From JOPF133 sp052144935 (GTDB taxonomy: Bacteria; Acidobacteriota; Terriglobia; Bryobacterales; Bryobacteraceae), in the NCBI GenBank assembly GCA_052144935.1, contig JBKQPR010000276.1, positions 1 through 21,539 of the forward strand: a stretch of DNA of 21,539 nucleotides, written 5' to 3'. A program made the position numbers and the translations under genes. This document shows positions 9,101 to 15,498 of this stretch, one piece after another. The notes beneath the pieces are model-generated. The model was given only the letters and a program-made list of their open reading frames with translations. It was not told the DNA's origin and did no database searches. Position 1 is the stretch's first letter; each line of letters opens with the position of its first letter.

Positions 9101-10063
9101 ATACCAGCCGGTTCCCGTCATGTTGGCGCCGGCCACTCCCACTGGGATCGCCACGTCGTTCACCAGCACCGTGATTACGCCCTGCATTTGGCCGATCCCC
9201 AGCAGCACTTCCATGCGTGTCAGGTTGCCGTCGTTTCGCGCGAACACCACGGGCGGCGTGTACCATGCCGTCCCGTACACCATCGGGACAAAATCGTTGT
9301 ACTGCGCTGCATTCACCGACACAGCCGATGTCTGGTTGCTGCCCTGTCCGTAACTCCGCACCGAAATCGCCGGCGGCACGAACTCGATCCCTCCGAAGTT
9401 CGACCACATCCCGCGCGCCTGGCAATCGCTCCGCGTGTATCCGCATGCCGTGTAGGGTACGCCGTTGTTCAGGTTCCCCGTGCCGCCCGTCTCTCCCGCC
9501 GAGTATCCGCAAGGGTAATACAGCGAGTACTGCCCGTTCGCTCCCCCGTCGATTGCCTCCACCCGCTGGGCCTCCGTCGCCGGAAAGTCCCACGGGCACG
9601 TCCGCTGAATGCGCACCTGCGGCATCAGCAGCCTCTGCAGATTCATCCAGTTGGTCGCCGTGATCCGGAACGTCGCCTGGCGAATCTCGTCCGGCGGATT
9701 GCAGATCCCCTGGAAGACCACCATGCTGTCCGTCACCGGTGTATTGTTGGGCAGATCGTAGAACAGAAACCCCACCGTCAGCGTCGCGCCCTTCCAGCCG
9801 GTCTCCCGCTCGATCTGCGAAAAATGCGAGTCCGCATTCGCCAGCACCACCGAAATCTGCGGAATTCCGTCGACCCCTTGCTGCGAAGCCGTCTGCATCT
9901 CGAACACGGTCTGCTGCAATACCCGCGCCGCGTAACTGGTCCCATTCACGGTCACCGCGTGCGTGCACCAGGAATCCGTCTGTCCGTTTGCCAGCGTGCA
10001 GTCGAAGAGTACCAGCGGCGTATCTGTCACCGCCTGTCCCTTCAGATCAAAGATGGTTGACAT
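6179..10063 (-). CDS. Tail tip hub protein: gpL-like Cys4 domain fused to gpJ-like baseplate hub
   Basis: This 1294-aa central tail-tip protein probably closes the distal end of the tail and carries host-contact domains. Residues 1-150 look like a DUF2163/gpL-type hub domain. A four-cysteine cluster follows at C156, C185, C207 and C214, ending in ACGYTRSDCQARG and then NFGGIEF. This reproduces the C-terminal pattern of lambda gpL-type tail tip proteins, which bind a [4Fe-4S] cluster. From about 255 (PMVYGTAWYTPPV) to about 670 the sequence resembles the gpJ-like hub. An FN3-like module lies at about 745-853 (GFNVYRGQTPAEM), followed by several low-complexity beta domains to the C-terminus. 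In lambda, gpL and gpJ are separate genes with K and I between them; here K and I are absent. The ATG at 10063 overlaps the end of the preceding gene by 17 bp. Confidence 0.8.
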   Translation of the reverse strand: MSTIFDLKGQAVTDTPLVLFDCTLANGQTDSWCTHAVTVNGTSYAARVLQQTVFEMQTASQQGVDGIPQISVVLANADSHFSQIERETGWKGATLTVGFLFYDLPNNTPVTDSMVVFQGICNPPDEIRQATFRITATNWMNLQRLLMPQVRIQRTCPWDFPATEAQRVEAIDGGANGQYSLYYPCGYSAGETGGTGNLNNGVPYTACGYTRSDCQARGMWSNFGGIEFVPPAISVRSYGQGSNQTSAVSVNAAQYNDFVPMVYGTAWYTPPVVFARNDGNLTRMEVLLGIGQMQGVITVLVNDVAIPVGVAGANMTGTGWYNAITLGTRTGAFDMNFTDASGQPAGDPYGSMAYLSVVVPSGLNNGTSLPEVKVLAQGLILPTYASDGTETGPRFTNNPAWIVLDLLRRMGWSTSEIDIASFAAAAAYCDEQINTLDLNSNPITLARFQCNFTLQKPRSAGDLVRGVRNSSRLLMTYEAGGLVQLRVENAIAEEAPAQEAWSNSTEPLNGGWPSYEFGDGSTGVSGIMRKATGEPSVRVFSRSIADTPNLFAVEFQDSLNQYQQDSYTLVNADDVALCGQEVSATLAAIGIPNFDQAGRMLQVNLDKSVLGNTYIEFETSVQAFGVRPGDLITFTYLKEGFERQPFRIVKLAPGMNNRITTITAQIHDDAWYADSNGQSATGIGGSPQGEAGIGVPRPLIGSVVDANGNIQFGLVETSTICSDGTVTTSLSGSFVPPATVVASGPAIPLLSLAAQVGTGGTLASGQTLYYAISALDSAGDESLMSFVVMARITADRSTVTLTGLSFASGVTGFNVYRGQTPAEMFRIATGQAPAVQFTDAGLAEQAIPPADPNFDHANFYWRMELQSEEPATVYSASTVGNGTLQMAANGNRGMVARITRGTGAGQEQTIAANTTTTLTLASPWTVTPDATSFFVVAESGWHFAALAKSSPTEFEIPNQAGEVVEITGRAANANNVECPAALATVTRWQIGGGGAGDSAVPAQPSFALGASPLGGTAQLSAVSFPNLNDTNSISSGTLTLHYWNELTGQPTLTLAAAIGSTGQTLALSAAGAATPGTFIQLDGEVMQVETVGNGGASYTVTRGMHGSAAAAHTAQAAIYTLATTTVIAPFPPEFFGTPYSGSWLFPIPMPDVRVASAELYVTNDRGNSPTASICLTNNDDKGMRTLSGGQYTIQIGGYLAIDQSAAPPLVVDASHSVRDVFAVLGTAADASVQVQLNVNGGAYCTLIIPAGQLVSSVVSGLGMAPLVAQSQITLSVISVGQTYPGADLTVLIRL

Positions 10064-10826
10064 TGATGATGTTCACCGTGCACGCATGCTGTCCCACGCC
10101 CGTCGCCGTCATTGTTAGTTCGTCGCTATCCAGCCGCGCGTTCACGTACACTCCGCCGGTGGTGCTCGGCTTGTACTCCGACGCTCCCGCTTGCGGCTCT
10201 GCCTGTATCCCGTACACGTAAGCCGTCGCTCCCGCCGGCAACTGGATGCCGAACAGAATCGAGCTTGCCGTCGCGTCGCCGGTCATCGTCAGCGTCACTC
10301 TCGTCCAAGCCGGCGTCACCGCCTGCTCCGCTTGCTGGCCTCCCGCCAGCAACGTTACCGTGGTCCCCTCGTCCGCGCGCAAATATGCGCTGAGGCAATA
10401 CTCGTATCCTGCCGGCGCCTGCAGAGTTTGCGAAATGCTCTGCGCCCCCGCGCCGCTGTTCGAGAGTTTCCAGGCCTGCGTGCCGCCCGCGGGGTCAGCT
10501 ATTCCGGCCGTGAGCGTCAGTAGCGGCCCGGCCTGCCACACCGCGTTAGTCAACTGGTCGCTCCAAGCCAGCAGATTCGCCGTCGGATCCAAAAAAGTGA
10601 ACCCATTCAGCGACCCTTCCGCCGCCTCGAAAAATGTCTCCAGCGCTGCCCGTTCGCTGTCTGTCAATCCCGAATAGCTCAACACCCATCGCGTGGTGGC
10701 CCCACCCGGATCCGCCAGCCGGATTGTGCTTCCATCCAGCGCCGCATTCACCACCGTGCGCTGCTGTTGCTGCTTCCCGATCGGAAACTGCGCTAAACTT
10801 CCGCTGCTAAGCTGCGGATATACCAT
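10047..10826 (-). CDS. Minor tail protein: gpM-like domain plus carbohydrate-binding-like jelly roll
   Basis: The product is 259 aa from the ATG at 10826, which sits in a TGATG overlap with the upstream gpM-like gene; an ATG at 10913 would lie inside that gene and is rejected. The N-terminal ~90 residues repeat the motif of the neighbour: SERAALETFFEAAEGSLNGF and then F.DP, compared with GEMTALETFF...F.FTDPW. The rest, beginning at about NLLAWSDQLTNAVW, resembles the jelly-roll carbohydrate-binding-like domain often appended to phage tail proteins. The protein is probably a distal tail component near the tip, with the added domain displayed outward to touch the cell surface. The domain calls rest on pattern recognition only. 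The gene is co-transcribed with its neighbours. Confidence 0.65.
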   Translation of the reverse strand: MVYPQLSSGSLAQFPIGKQQQQRTVVNAALDGSTIRLADPGGATTRWVLSYSGLTDSERAALETFFEAAEGSLNGFTFLDPTANLLAWSDQLTNAVWQAGPLLTLTAGIADPAGGTQAWKLSNSGAGAQSISQTLQAPAGYEYCLSAYLRADEGTTVTLLAGGQQAEQAVTPAWTRVTLTMTGDATASSILFGIQLPAGATAYVYGIQAEPQAGASEYKPSTTGGVYVNARLDSDELTMTATGVGQHACTVNIINVNHL

Positions 10827-11182
10827 CACCGGTTCTCCACCACCGTCAGCCGGGTCGCCCCAAGCATCTCGCCGCCGTGCGTCAAATCCATCTCGTCTCC
10901 TCCCAGACTGCAATTGTTATAAGTCTGCCCGTCCCAGGGGTCCGTAAATAGAAACACCGCGAACGCCCCCTGATTCGCCAGAAAGAACGTCTCCAGAGCC
11001 GTCATCTCCCCTTCGTCCAATTCGTCCAGGAGGATCTCCCACCGATGCAGCGGGCCCGCCGAGTCCCTGTACCGCTGCTCCGTCCCGTCCACGAACCGCA
11101 CGCTCTGGTTCTGAAATCGCAGTGTCCGCTTCGCCGGATACTGCGCCACCGCATTCGTCTTCAAAGCCGGAAACGTCGCCAT
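10826..11182 (-). CDS. gpM-like minor tail protein
   Basis: This is a 118-aa distal tail protein. It resembles lambda gpM in length, in gene position (directly after the tape measure and before gpL) and in sequence pattern. The N-terminal half contains TLRFQNQSVRFVDGTEQRY, like the gpM segment with RFGDGYSQR. An aligned helix follows (GEMTALETFFLANQG) and then a beta strand FLFTDPWDG. It lies 3 bp after the tape-measure stop and overlaps the next gene by one base (TGATG). The likely role is to join the tail-tip complex to the tube. The second gene of the pair repeats this domain, suggesting duplication. Confidence 0.75.
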   Translation of the reverse strand: MATFPALKTNAVAQYPAKRTLRFQNQSVRFVDGTEQRYRDSAGPLHRWEILLDELDEGEMTALETFFLANQGAFAVFLFTDPWDGQTYNNCSLGGDEMDLTHGGEMLGATRLTVVENR

Positions 11183-11185
11183 AAC

Positions 11186-11818
11186 TTACAAGTTACTCAC
11201 TACGTCGTTGATCGAGTTCAAATTCAACATCGCGCTCCGCACCGCCGCCGCGATGTCGCTGCTGTGGTCCATAAACGATCGCGCATCCATTGCCTGCACG
11301 TTCACTGTGATCTGCGATCCGCCGCTGCCTCCCGTCGCCGCCCCAACCCCGCCGCCGCCCGCCGTCGCGCCGCTTCCTCCTCCCGCCGTGGCCCCACCTG
11401 CGCCGCTCGCGACCCGCGGCATCCCCGTCAGGTCGGTGTCGGCGGCCTCAATGCCCCCGCCCGTTTCGGCCCCCTGAAAGCTCACCGGATCGGGCATCGC
11501 GTACTTCGTCAGCGGTTGCTGTGTCGAGCTTCCACCTCCATCGAAAAGCCCGATTAGTCCGCCGATCAGCGGTACGATTCCCAATCCGCTCGTCAGCACC
11601 GTCGAAGCGATCGACAGCGCCGAGTCCCCGCCGCTCCCTCCGCTGCTTGTCCCGCTGCCGGCCACCGTGCCCCCCGTCGTCAGCGTCTGCGGTGTATAGG
11701 GAATCGCTCCCATACTTTCGGTCATCTGCTGGATCAGGCCCGCGCTGCTCCCTGCCGCCGTTTCTCCCGCGATCCCCGAGAATTCTTCAAGAAGCGTTTC
11801 TTCTGCCGTGTCCGCCAT
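11186..11818 (-). CDS. Short tail tape-measure-like protein
   Basis: This 210-aa protein sits where lambda H (tape measure) sits, immediately after the G/GT pair and overlapping its 3' end by 32 bp. The C-terminus (about 169-210: ITVNVQAMDARSFMDHSSDIAAAVRSAM and onward) has the typical terminal segment of siphophage tape measures. A hydrophobic stretch at about 67-93 could be the membrane-inserting segment, and a Gly/Ala-rich linker covers about 138-168. Most tape measures are several times longer. Using the usual ~0.15 nm per residue, this one would set a tail of only ~30 nm. It may be a naturally short tape measure, as in gene transfer agents, or the remnant of a longer one. No frameshifted N-terminal part is visible upstream, because the GT extension fills that space. 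Confidence 0.7.
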   Translation of the reverse strand: MADTAEETLLEEFSGIAGETAAGSSAGLIQQMTESMGAIPYTPQTLTTGGTVAGSGTSSGGSGGDSALSIASTVLTSGLGIVPLIGGLIGLFDGGGSSTQQPLTKYAMPDPVSFQGAETGGGIEAADTDLTGMPRVASGAGGATAGGGSGATAGGGGVGAATGGSGGSQITVNVQAMDARSFMDHSSDIAAAVRSAMLNLNSINDVVSNL

Positions 11819-12529
11819 GCTTCATCTCCCTCGCCAGTGCCTTGTCCAAAATCAGGAATGCTTCCACCTGCCGCGCCGTCAGCTCCTCAAACTTCATCCC
11901 TCCCAACCGCCGCCGCACCAGAAACTCCTCCACCCATCCCTCGCTCTCGGCCGTGATGTACGACTTCGGACAGGTCTCTGTCGCCACATCCGCCCGCGCC
12001 CAAACCGCCCGTCTTCTGCGTTGCTCTTCCGCGCCCGGCTCCTGCGCACGAAGCCATCCGCAGCGCCGTTTCTTCTCCAGGCCGGATCTCCGGCACGCGT
12101 CGCACTCCCAACCGGCCTGGTTGGAAAACTGAAAGTGGAAGGCGACTAGCAGTTTTTTCGTTCCGCCTCGTCCAACCCCGTCTCCCGCCGCACCAACCCC
12201 ACAGCCTCTCGGAACAATTCCTCCGGACCCGCCTCCGCCAATATCTCCGGAGTCGCCTCCACTCCATCCACCTTCAATCCCGCAATCGCCTGCAGCCCCC
12301 AACTCACATACAGCCGGTCGATCTGGGCCCGCGCCAGCGCCGCGTCCATCCGTTCTTCCGCCGATTCTCCTGCCGCCAGAAACTCCGCCCGCCGCGCCAA
12401 CTCTCTCACCCGCCCCATCAATTCCGTCCGCCGCCCAAACGACATCTTCAGAACCGTGAACCGAACTCCGGCCACTTTCTGCGACTCCACCACCCGCGAG
12501 CTTACGTAATCCACCGCCATCTCTCCCAT
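11787..12529 (-). CDS. gpGT-like tail assembly chaperone made by -1 frameshift (12529-12152 then 12152-11787)
   Basis: This fusion chaperone is produced when ribosomes shift -1 on A AAA AAC at 12158-12152. Residues 1-126 are those of the G-like protein. The last base of the slippery site is then re-read as the first base of CTG, and translation continues as LLVAFHFQFSNQAGWEC to the stop at 11787, adding 121 aa for about 247 aa in total. The extension has protein-like sequence, with a possible zinc ribbon (WECDAC, then RRCGW and TECPKSY) and a helical tail (EGWVEEFLVRR ... ARQVEAFLI). It has no plausible start codon of its own near its beginning. In lambda, gpGT binds both the tube protein and the tape measure during tail assembly. 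Gene order here (tube, G, GT, tape measure) is the same. Expression by frameshift is inferred from sequence. Confidence 0.85.
12146..12529 (-). CDS. gpG-like tail assembly chaperone
   Basis: This 127-aa helical protein follows the tail-tube gene and precedes the tape measure, the lambda G position. The sequence (MSFGRRTELMGRVRELARRAEF ... AALARAQIDRLYVSWGL ... EELFREAVGLVRRETGLDEAERKNC) is rich in charged helices, as in phage tail chaperones that coat the tape measure. It ends ERKNC and then TAG, and the ERKN codons contain the frameshift site, so this product is the unshifted form. The ATG at 12529 is chosen over the internal ATG at 12520, because the latter would have its purine-rich element only ~2 bases away. 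A dispersed repeat fills the 84-bp gap between this gene and the tube gene. Confidence 0.8.
   Translation of the reverse strand: MGEMAVDYVSSRVVESQKVAGVRFTVLKMSFGRRTELMGRVRELARRAEFLAAGESAEERMDAALARAQIDRLYVSWGLQAIAGLKVDGVEATPEILAEAGPEELFREAVGLVRRETGLDEAERKNC
12152..12158 (-). promoter_or_regulatory. Programmed -1 ribosomal frameshift slippery site A AAA AAC
   Basis: Read on the minus strand, the zero-frame codons are CGA AAA AAC TGC TAG. This gives the X XXY YYZ heptamer A AAA AAC four bases before the zero-frame TAG. Slipping back one base lets the ribosome miss the stop and enter the open GT frame. Hairpins downstream lie at 12108-12124 (CCAACC / GGTTGG, loop of 5) and 12081-12094 (GCCGG / CCGGC). 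The first begins about 28 bases after the heptamer, farther than the usual 5-9, so its role as a stimulator is doubtful. Confidence 0.85.
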
Positions 12530-12550
12530 TCCGCCCTGCCTTCTCCGTCT

Positions 12551-12596
12551 TCTTCTCCGCGCTTTCTCCGCTTCCTCCGCGTCTCCGCGGTGAATA
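12551..12596 (-). repeat. Dispersed purine-rich intergenic repeat, copy downstream of tail tube
   Basis: Read on the minus strand, this starts about 18 bases after the tail-tube stop as TATTCACCGCGGAGACGCGG and continues as alternating GGAGGAA / GCGGAGAA units of about 10-11 bases. The same start and unit pattern recurs after the portal, after the capsid and after the 166-aa tail gene. It carries many Shine-Dalgarno-like GGAG cores but no start codon that makes sense. Confidence 0.75.
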
Positions 12597-12613
12597 ACCC
12601 CGCCCCGCCCCCT

Positions 12614-13786
12614 CTACCCGAACGCCACCGCGATCTCGTTATCCACCGTCCCCCGCGCTCGCGATGCCCGGAACTTCCACTGCAGCAGGTTCGAGCTGTC
12701 GTCGAACTCGGGCACCTCCGGTACCACGCTCTGCAGATAGACCCCCATCACCTGTCCCTGCATCACTCCCAACTGGAACATCACGCTAATCGGCGATTCC
12801 TGCCGTGCCGCCTGGTACAGCGCCTCCGTGGCCGAGTCGTCCATGACGTAAAGCGAAAATGCCGCCGTCACCGTCCGCTCTCCCGGAGCGAGCGCCCGTG
12901 GCAGCCTCGACCCAAACTCCTTCGACCGCGTATCCAGATTGTTCTTCAGCACCAGCGTCGCGCTTGTGATCGTCAGAAACTGCGTCGCCGCCGTCCCCAG
13001 CCAGGCCTCGCCCAGATTGCCCGGTACGATCGAGTAGTCGAACCCGCCCAGCGCCGGTTCCGCCGGAAAGCTCGACAGTTCTCCCGCGCCTCCCGCGCTG
13101 AAGCTGGTGCTGTCCACCACGTCCTGCGCCTGCCCGCTAAATCGGAACTCGTGGTAGTCGCCGTTCACCAGAATCTCCAATTGGTCCACGCCGGCTCCGC
13201 ACAGCATCCTCTGCACCGCCGTTTGCGGAGTCCAGTAGTCGTATACGCTCACGCTCGGCAACGTGGTGGCAGGCACATAAGTCACCGCCGCCCCGATCGT
13301 CGCGCCCACCGCCGGCGGATTCGTAAACGGAGCGTTCAGTTGCACCGTGCTCGCATTCACAATCGCCGCCGCAAACCGTATCTCCCCCCCGGACTGCACC
13401 GCCTGGCCGGCCGCCAACCCGTGCGGAGCTGCGAATCCTACCTGTCCGTTCGAGGTGATCGAAGCCACCGTGCCCCCCGCGAAGGCCAATGGAGTGCCTC
13501 CCAAAGCCGCTTGGAATAGCGGCCCGTAAGAAGGTCCCGAGGCCCCCCCCTGCCAACTCGTCATGTAAGTGCGCACCTCGTAGTCCGTGCGCAGCCTTCC
13601 CCCCGAAGGATTGCCCACAAACGTCCTGCTCCCCGTTTTATCCTTGCGGTCCGCAGTCGCCACTTGTTGATGCACGGTCAACTTCAAAGCCGGAATCCGG
13701 TTTGCTGCCGTCACCGCGGCTGCCGCCCCGTACGCGCTCTCCAGTCCCGCATAAAACCGGTTCGCATTCGACGAAATATATGACAT
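12614..13786 (-). CDS. Major tail tube protein (gpV-like) with inserted domain
   Basis: This 390-aa protein is the probable tail tube subunit, which polymerises into hexameric rings around the tape measure. I place the start at the ATG at 13786 (MSYISSNANRFYAGLESAYG), preceded by AGAGAG; the upstream ATG at 13837 adds a basic, repeat-derived stretch and is rejected. The first ~90 residues and the C-terminal third (TLVLKNNLDTRSKEFGSRLPR ... SLYVMDDSATEALYQAARQ ... VPEVPEFDD) look like tube-fold sequence. A middle insert (about 105-160: SNGQVGFAAPHGLAAGQAV ... STVQLNAPF) resembles a small beta domain often inserted in phage structural proteins and would decorate the outside of the tube. At 390 aa it is long for a tube protein. 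Its position directly before G/GT supports the call. Confidence 0.8.
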   Translation of the reverse strand: MSYISSNANRFYAGLESAYGAAAAVTAANRIPALKLTVHQQVATADRKDKTGSRTFVGNPSGGRLRTDYEVRTYMTSWQGGASGPSYGPLFQAALGGTPLAFAGGTVASITSNGQVGFAAPHGLAAGQAVQSGGEIRFAAAIVNASTVQLNAPFTNPPAVGATIGAAVTYVPATTLPSVSVYDYWTPQTAVQRMLCGAGVDQLEILVNGDYHEFRFSGQAQDVVDSTSFSAGGAGELSSFPAEPALGGFDYSIVPGNLGEAWLGTAATQFLTITSATLVLKNNLDTRSKEFGSRLPRALAPGERTVTAAFSLYVMDDSATEALYQAARQESPISVMFQLGVMQGQVMGVYLQSVVPEVPEFDDSSNLLQWKFRASRARGTVDNEIAVAFG

Positions 13787-13852
13787 AAGTGTTCTCTCTC
13801 TGTGTTCTCTCAGCGTTCCACGCCGAATCCCTGCCAATGAGTCAAATCTGTA

Positions 13853-13955
13853 TTTACCGCGGAGACGCAGAGAAAACGAAGGAAACGCGGAGAAAACAAT
13901 TCTCTATTTATTCTTCTCCGCGCTTCCTCCGTTTCCTCCGCGTCTCCGCGGTGAA
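13853..13955. repeat. Inverted pair of dispersed repeats forming a long hairpin
   Basis: The arms at 13853-13897 and 13911-13955 are two copies of the dispersed purine-rich repeat in opposite orientation. The reverse complement of the second arm aligns to the first over about 45 bases with only a handful of mismatches, leaving a loop of about 13 A/T-rich bases. It occupies most of the 183-bp gap between the 166-aa tail gene and the tail-tube gene. The transcript would form a large stem ahead of the tube gene. No T-run follows the stem on the minus strand. I see no gene in this gap. Confidence 0.85.
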
Positions 13956-13969
13956 TACGGACTAACCCG

Positions 13970-14470
13970 CTAGCTCTTACTCACCCCCACGTCAAACCCA
14001 ATCCGCGCCGCCTGCAGAAACCCCCGTCCCCCGCGTTTCACCGCCCCAAACGAGATCTCGTACCCCCCCGAGTAGAACATCCCGTTCCCCCAATCCCCTC
14101 GCGTCGCGTCCAGTGCTTGCGCCGCCGCATCCGTGTAAAGCTCCAGGGCGCTCTCCAGCCCCTCCAGTCCGTCCTGCGAGTGCCGGATCTCCATCACCAT
14201 CTCCACCCGTCCCGAGAAGCTCCGGAACTTCTCCTTCAGTGTGTTCACTACCTTCTCGCAGTAAATGTTCGCGGTCGGATATCGCATCGCCGTGCTGCGC
14301 TCCACCAGGTCTGGCGCCACATTCTGCGCCGTCACCTGCACCCCCACCGCAAACCCTCCCCCCGGACTGCCCGCCTGCTGCAGTGCCAACAGGCTCGCGT
14401 TGATCCCGCTGGCCCCCTGCATCAGGCTCAGCACCGTTGCCGTGGCCCCGCTCGCGATATTCGCCGCCAT
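13970..14470 (-). CDS. Putative tail terminator / tail completion protein
   Basis: This 166-aa protein lies between the neck protein and the tail tube, where siphophages encode the tail terminator that caps the tube and joins it to the head. The visible core is EKFRSFSGRVEMVMEIRHSQ, followed by DAAAQALDATRGDW and a beta-rich C-terminus YSGGYEISFGAVKRGGRGFL, ending FDVGVSKS. This fits the small alpha/beta terminator fold but cannot prove it. The ATG at 14470 is 3 bp after the upstream stop, with GAGAGGGTGA ahead of it as a ribosome site. The first ~30 residues are low in charge (ATATVLSLMQGASGINASLLALQQ). Assignment comes mostly from gene order. Confidence 0.55.
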   Translation of the reverse strand: MAANIASGATATVLSLMQGASGINASLLALQQAGSPGGGFAVGVQVTAQNVAPDLVERSTAMRYPTANIYCEKVVNTLKEKFRSFSGRVEMVMEIRHSQDGLEGLESALELYTDAAAQALDATRGDWGNGMFYSGGYEISFGAVKRGGRGFLQAARIGFDVGVSKS

Positions 14471-14473
14471 TTG

Positions 14474-15199
14474 TCACCCTCTCGATATCCGCCTGGCAAC
14501 CCTTTGCACCATATTCAGGGCCTGCCCCGGTCCCGGCCGCTTCCCCTCCGTCGCCAATGCCCCCGGCTGCACCCACGTCGATCCCAACGGGTTCGGCGTC
14601 GTGTTCTGCCGAACCATCTGCTCGGGGGCCACGCCGGCATACACGTTCCAACCCACCGCCACTTCCGGCGCGCGCCTGGGACTCACCACGAAGGTGCTGC
14701 TCGCCGTCGTCACGTTGACCGCGTCCGCCGAAACCCCCTCTTCGCCCGCCGCGTTCACCCACGACATCGTCGCGTAATACGTCCCGTCCGCCAGCGTCCC
14801 CGTCGTCGTCGTCACATCGGGTTCCGCCGCCTTCGGTACAGGATGCTCCGCCAAGCCCACTCCCAGCCGGATCAGCCGGTCCATTGCCCACCGCGCCAGA
14901 TCGCGGAATTCATCCCGCTTGTTCGCATACCGGTCGTTGAGCTGGTTGTTGTAAGCATCCTGATAGACCATCTCCAGCGATAGATACGCGTGCCAGAGCC
15001 GCAGTGGCGGCGTCACCACCACCTTCTCTACCATCCGGCGCTCCACGAGCGTCTCCAATTCGATCCCCAGCTCCTCCTGTGCCAGTTGCAGCTTCGTTGT
15101 GACGTCGATCCCCTCCACCGTCGCCACGTTCAGGAGTTGGGAATCGTGTCCCGCCAATTCTTCAATGGTGGACACCGGGCCGTCCGTGAACAGTGCCAT
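14474..15199 (-). CDS. Neck / head-tail connector protein with C-terminal FN3-like domain
   Basis: This 241-aa protein has two parts. Residues 1-120 are helical and charged (LQLAQEELGIELETLVERR ... DRYANKRDEFRDLARWAMDRL), consistent with a head-tail adaptor that sits under the portal. Residues about 124-219 form an FN3/Ig-like beta domain (GTYYATMSWVNAAGEEGVSA ... VGWNVYAGVAPEQMVRQ). The latter resembles the module at about 745-853 of the tail-tip hub encoded in this same cluster, including the NVY.G..P.EM pattern. Ig-like modules in phage structural proteins usually lie on the particle surface and may bind carbohydrates. The gene lies 8 bp after the 69-aa gene and 3 bp before the tail-terminator candidate, so it is part of the same operon. 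Confidence 0.6.
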   Translation of the reverse strand: MALFTDGPVSTIEELAGHDSQLLNVATVEGIDVTTKLQLAQEELGIELETLVERRMVEKVVVTPPLRLWHAYLSLEMVYQDAYNNQLNDRYANKRDEFRDLARWAMDRLIRLGVGLAEHPVPKAAEPDVTTTTGTLADGTYYATMSWVNAAGEEGVSADAVNVTTASSTFVVSPRRAPEVAVGWNVYAGVAPEQMVRQNTTPNPLGSTWVQPGALATEGKRPGPGQALNMVQRVARRISRG

Positions 15200-15207
15200 A
15201 AGTCCGC

Positions 15208-15417
15208 CTAAACCTTGCGAGACTGCTCGATCTCGCCGTCCGTGGCCAACTTCGCCGTCCCGTCCACGACCATCTTGGCCGCCACTCGCCGTGGGACCTC
15301 GGTAATCATTCCCTCTTTGCCGCCATCCGGAGTGGCCAAGCTCACAACCGCCGTACTTGTCCCCGGTATCGTAGCTTCCACTTCCCGTATTTTCCGGTAA
15401 TAAACTCTCAAATCCAT
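15208..15417 (-). CDS. Small conserved-looking structural-operon protein, unknown function
   Basis: This 69-aa protein starts MDLRVYYRKIREVEATIPGT. The ATG at 15417 is preceded by AGGAG with a 5-base spacer, which settles the start against the longer alternative at 15501 that lacks one. The sequence is a compact mix of strands and helices (AVVSLATPDGGKEGMITEVP, then RRVAAKMVVDGTAKLATDGEI). It sits between capsid and connector, a place where phages encode head completion or capsid-decorating proteins. I do not recognise the family and do not assign a function. Confidence 0.7.
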   Translation of the reverse strand: MDLRVYYRKIREVEATIPGTSTAVVSLATPDGGKEGMITEVPRRVAAKMVVDGTAKLATDGEIEQSRKV

Positions 15418-15498
15418 CTCATCTCCTCTGTGTTGTTCCGCAACCGCCTCACTAAATCCCAAAAACCGCCGGCCAGCCGCTGCCAGGGCTTCCTTTTC

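Noticed and set aside
12108..12124. CCAACC/GGTTGG hairpin as frameshift stimulator
   Set aside because: It begins about 28 bases after the slippery site, beyond the usual 5-9-base spacer, so it is mentioned only as a possible aid.
12159..12302. N-terminal part of the frame that leads into the GT extension (ATG at 12302)
   Set aside because: It is Gly-rich shadow sequence of the G-like gene; the GT part is better explained by frameshifting.
13992..14891. Minus-strand 299-codon frame rich in Gly/Arg/Asp
   Set aside because: It overlaps two better-supported genes (13970-14470 and 14474-15199) in another frame and has the composition of an out-of-frame shadow.
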